64,000 nucleotides of DNA from Morella rubra (lineage: Eukaryota > Streptophyta > Magnoliopsida > Fagales > Myricaceae), in contig CM025851.1 in assembly GCA_003952965.2 (NCBI GenBank), positions 8,225,647 through 8,289,646 of the forward strand. The letters are read 5' to 3'. A model generated the notes under the pieces. The model did no database searches and was not told the DNA's origin. It worked only from the letters and a program-made list of their open reading frames with translations. The translations under genes and the position numbers were made by a program. Shown here one piece after another: positions 61,803 through 64,000 of the stretch; position 1 is the first letter of the stretch; each line of letters starts with the position of its first letter.

Positions 61803-63269
61803 ATGGCACTCTTAGAACTTGCACTGATTTTCTTGTCTCTACTGGCACTTGCTATGCCTTTTACCGTTATAATGTCCGACTCCTCCACACTAGTTGATGG
61901 CCCACAGACCGGGTTCTCAATGAATAAGAACGGGTTCCGGACCGACACCCACGAGCAAGAAGCTGTCTACGACATCATGAGAGCCACCGGGAACGATTGG
62001 GCCACCGACATCTCCGATGTGTGCCAAGGCAGGTGGCATGGCATCGAGTGCATGCCCGACAAGGACAACGTCTACCACGTTGTCTCTCTCTCCTTCGGGG
62101 CATTATCAGACGACACCGCATTCCCAACATGCGACCCGAACCGGTCCTACATTTCACCATCCCTCACTAAGCTTCCACACATTAAGACGTTATTCTTTTA
62201 CCGTTGTTTCAGTCACAACCCCCAGCCGATTCCAGCGTTTCTAGGTCAGTTGGGTTCCTCACTACAAACCTTGGTGCTTAGAGAGAACGGCCATGCGGGT
62301 CCAATACCTAGTGAACTTGGTAATCTTACGCGTTTAAGGGTTCTTGATCTTCACAAAAACAATCTCAAAGGTCCAATCCCCGTCTCATTGGGTCGGATAA
62401 CTGGTCTAAGGTCGTTAGATCTGAGCGGGAACAAACTAACCGGTTCCATACCCGATATAAGCTTCCCGGCCCTGAATATTTTGGACCTAAACCGAAACCT
62501 TTTAATGGGCCCAATCCCACCTTCTCTTGGAACCTGCCATTCCTTGATCAAAATGGATTTTAGCCACAATCGTCTAGCTGGTCAAATCCCCAACTCAATC
62601 GATGGCTTAAAGGACCTTATGCTCATGGATTTGAGCTATAATGATCTCTCCGGCCCGCTTCCCGCGTCGCTTAGAAGCCTAATCTCTCTACAAGCTTTGA
62701 TTATAAAGGGAAATCCAATGGGATCTGATGCGATTTCTAGTGATGGGTTTGATGGTATGAAAGGCTTAATGATCTTGATTTTGTCAGATATGAACCTCCA
62801 AGGTCCAATTCCTGAATGGTTAGGCCGATTGACGAAACTTCGTGTCCTTCATCTCGACAGGAATCAATTGAATGGTTCAATTCCCGTGAACTTCAGAGAC
62901 ATGAAGAATCTGAGCGAGTTGAGATTAAACGACAATAAACTGACGGGGCCGGTTCCTTTCGGGAGAGAAATGATTTGGAGGATGAGAAGAAAATTAAGAG
63001 TTTACAACAACTCCGGATTGTGCTACAATGCCAACAGCGGTTTCGAGGAAGATTCGGACTCGTGGTTTCATCCGGGGATTGGTTTATGTGAGACGACGCC
63101 AAAGCCAGGGTCAGAGAGAACAGTGCAGCATCTTTCAACGACCGAAAGATACGTGCCAAGAACATCTAACGTATCATCTGGTGCAGTTTTTGAAGTTTCA
63201 GCTCATGTTAGAATGCTTCAACTAGCTACGTTTGTGCTTTTGTTTTTTGACTTTAGTGTAAGTATATAA
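61803..63269 (+). CDS. TMM: TOO MANY MOUTHS (TMM), leucine-rich-repeat receptor-like protein
   Basis: Intronless, 488 residues, close to Arabidopsis TMM (496). Seen: a hydrophobic signal peptide (about 3-24); the TMM-specific N-terminal cap with EAVYDIMRATGNDW, GRWHGIECMPD, VVSLSFGALSDDTAFPTCDP and LFFYRCF; about ten leucine-rich repeats (about 135-385), including LQTLVLRENG, LRVLDLHKNNL, LRSLDLSGNKLTG, LMDLSYNDLSG and LSELRLNDNKLTG; a C-terminal cap with VWRMRRKL-like IWRMRRKLRVYNNSGLC; and a terminal hydrophobic segment (MLQLATFVLLFFDF). There is no kinase. TMM acts at the plasma membrane of stomatal-lineage cells with ERECTA-family kinases and helps discriminate EPF/EPFL peptides, setting stomatal spacing. 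The hydrophobic tail ends the protein almost at once, so it has essentially no cytoplasmic part. It is divergent from PV42. Confidence 0.97.
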   Translation: MALLELALIFLSLLALAMPFTVIMSDSSTLVDGPQTGFSMNKNGFRTDTHEQEAVYDIMRATGNDWATDISDVCQGRWHGIECMPDKDNVYHVVSLSFGALSDDTAFPTCDPNRSYISPSLTKLPHIKTLFFYRCFSHNPQPIPAFLGQLGSSLQTLVLRENGHAGPIPSELGNLTRLRVLDLHKNNLKGPIPVSLGRITGLRSLDLSGNKLTGSIPDISFPALNILDLNRNLLMGPIPPSLGTCHSLIKMDFSHNRLAGQIPNSIDGLKDLMLMDLSYNDLSGPLPASLRSLISLQALIIKGNPMGSDAISSDGFDGMKGLMILILSDMNLQGPIPEWLGRLTKLRVLHLDRNQLNGSIPVNFRDMKNLSELRLNDNKLTGPVPFGREMIWRMRRKLRVYNNSGLCYNANSGFEEDSDSWFHPGIGLCETTPKPGSERTVQHLSTTERYVPRTSNVSSGAVFEVSAHVRMLQLATFVLLFFDFSVSI

Positions 63270-64000
63270 AGAAAAGCCATGTAGATGATTTATTCATATT
63301 TTGTCGTATAACAAAAATAAGTTCGGACTAATCCCACCCACATCATTGAATAGCCCGTCTTGCTGGACTTGTTACTTCATCCGGGTGGCGATGCTTCATT
63401 TCTTTTTTCTTTTTAGAGTATTTTATTATCGGAATGATTTTTTTTAAACTAAAGAAGTTATTCTTTCCTCATCAATGAATGCTTCTTCTCAACGAGAATC
63501 GTAGAGATGCCAATCTGCAATTCAAACACGCAAAGTAGTTGCGTACACACAGATCCCTTAGAAAGACTACAAAGAAGACACTGAAAACAGGAACCTTATG
63601 ATTACTTAGCTTTATTAAACTTCATCCGTTAATCATCCCTCATATCTGCGTTGATAACCTGCATAAACCTTGGGTCAGAGTTTAATGTTTGAAGTTATAA
63701 ATACACTTTTTACCTCTGTCAATTTGTTAAACTATGAAAATATTGCTTTTGATCCACTTTATATATATTGAAGATATTGTTGTAAATTTTTTAAATTCTC
63801 AGGTATTATTGTCAAATGGAAAGTGCATATTTATCTTGACATTAATAGTTAGAGAGTGTAAAGGTGTTTAAAAATTTAACAAATAGTGTAAAGTGTCTAA
63901 GATTAATAATTAAATGGTGCAATGTCTCCAAAGTAGTAATTTAAAGTATAAAGTGTAAAAACTATATTTATTAATTTAAAAAAAATATATATTTTTTCTC
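63270..64000. other. DNA 3' of TMM with a degenerate repeat
   Basis: TMM 3' flank. From about 63700 to the window end there is a diverged relative of the 57916-58293 foldback element: AATACACTTTTTACC near 63701, then several GTGTAAAG.TGT motifs (63858, 63888, 63945). The element may continue past the window. No gene is seen. Confidence 0.5.

Overview
The window is nuclear DNA of a flowering plant, most likely a core eudicot. Genes are split by GT-AG introns, intergenic DNA is AT-rich, and there are MITEs, LINE fragments and microsatellites. Every confident protein resembles an Arabidopsis-type family. I cannot name the species. A woody rosid is a guess.

Layout. 0.5-3.0 kb (-): an intronless SD2-5-type lectin receptor kinase. 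3-12 kb: AT-rich intergenic DNA with a LINE 3' remnant and a well-bounded hAT-like element carrying an 8-bp target duplication. 12.3-16.4 kb (+): a methyl-CpG-binding-domain gene (MBD10/11). 17.9-20.5 kb (+): a GPI-anchored GH17 beta-1,3-glucanase. 22.3-23.2 kb (+): a stellacyanin-like phytocyanin, followed 22 bases after its stop by a 1.36-kb foldback element. 25.2-26.0 kb (-): a CAF1 deadenylase interrupted by two frameshifts. 26-32.5 kb: duplicated non-coding segments and MITEs. 32.6-33.8 kb (-): a LURP-one-related gene. 40.0-41.2 kb (-): a five-exon AHP6 gene, the pseudo-phosphotransfer inhibitor of cytokinin signalling, with Asn at the phospho-acceptor site. 46.0-46.5 kb: a 5'-truncated LINE with a 12-bp target duplication. 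47.8-49.9 kb (-): FAD5-type plastid desaturase. 51.7-53.9 kb (+): PIFI. 54.6-56.2 kb (-): ROD1. 58.6-60.3 kb (-): PV42-type CBS protein. 61.8-63.3 kb (+): TMM.

How the genes relate. FAD5, PIFI and ROD1 are neighbours with linked themes: plastid galactolipid desaturation, chlororespiration, and supply of PC-derived diacylglycerol. AHP6 and TMM are developmental signalling attenuators or co-receptors. From memory of Arabidopsis locus order, MBD11-GH17-LOR12-ROD1-PIFI-FAD5 lie together on chromosome 3, TMM-PV42b-AHP6 lie together on chromosome 1, and PV42a-MBD10 are adjacent elsewhere on chromosome 1. This window holds the union of those blocks, so it looks like a less fractionated version of the ancestral segment. 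That is the most interesting large-scale observation. I found no evidence of a previously undescribed multi-gene molecular system. The other novel-looking items are transposon structures, a decayed CAF1 and its flanking segmental duplication, and an unexplained long open frame upstream of and in frame with the MBD start.
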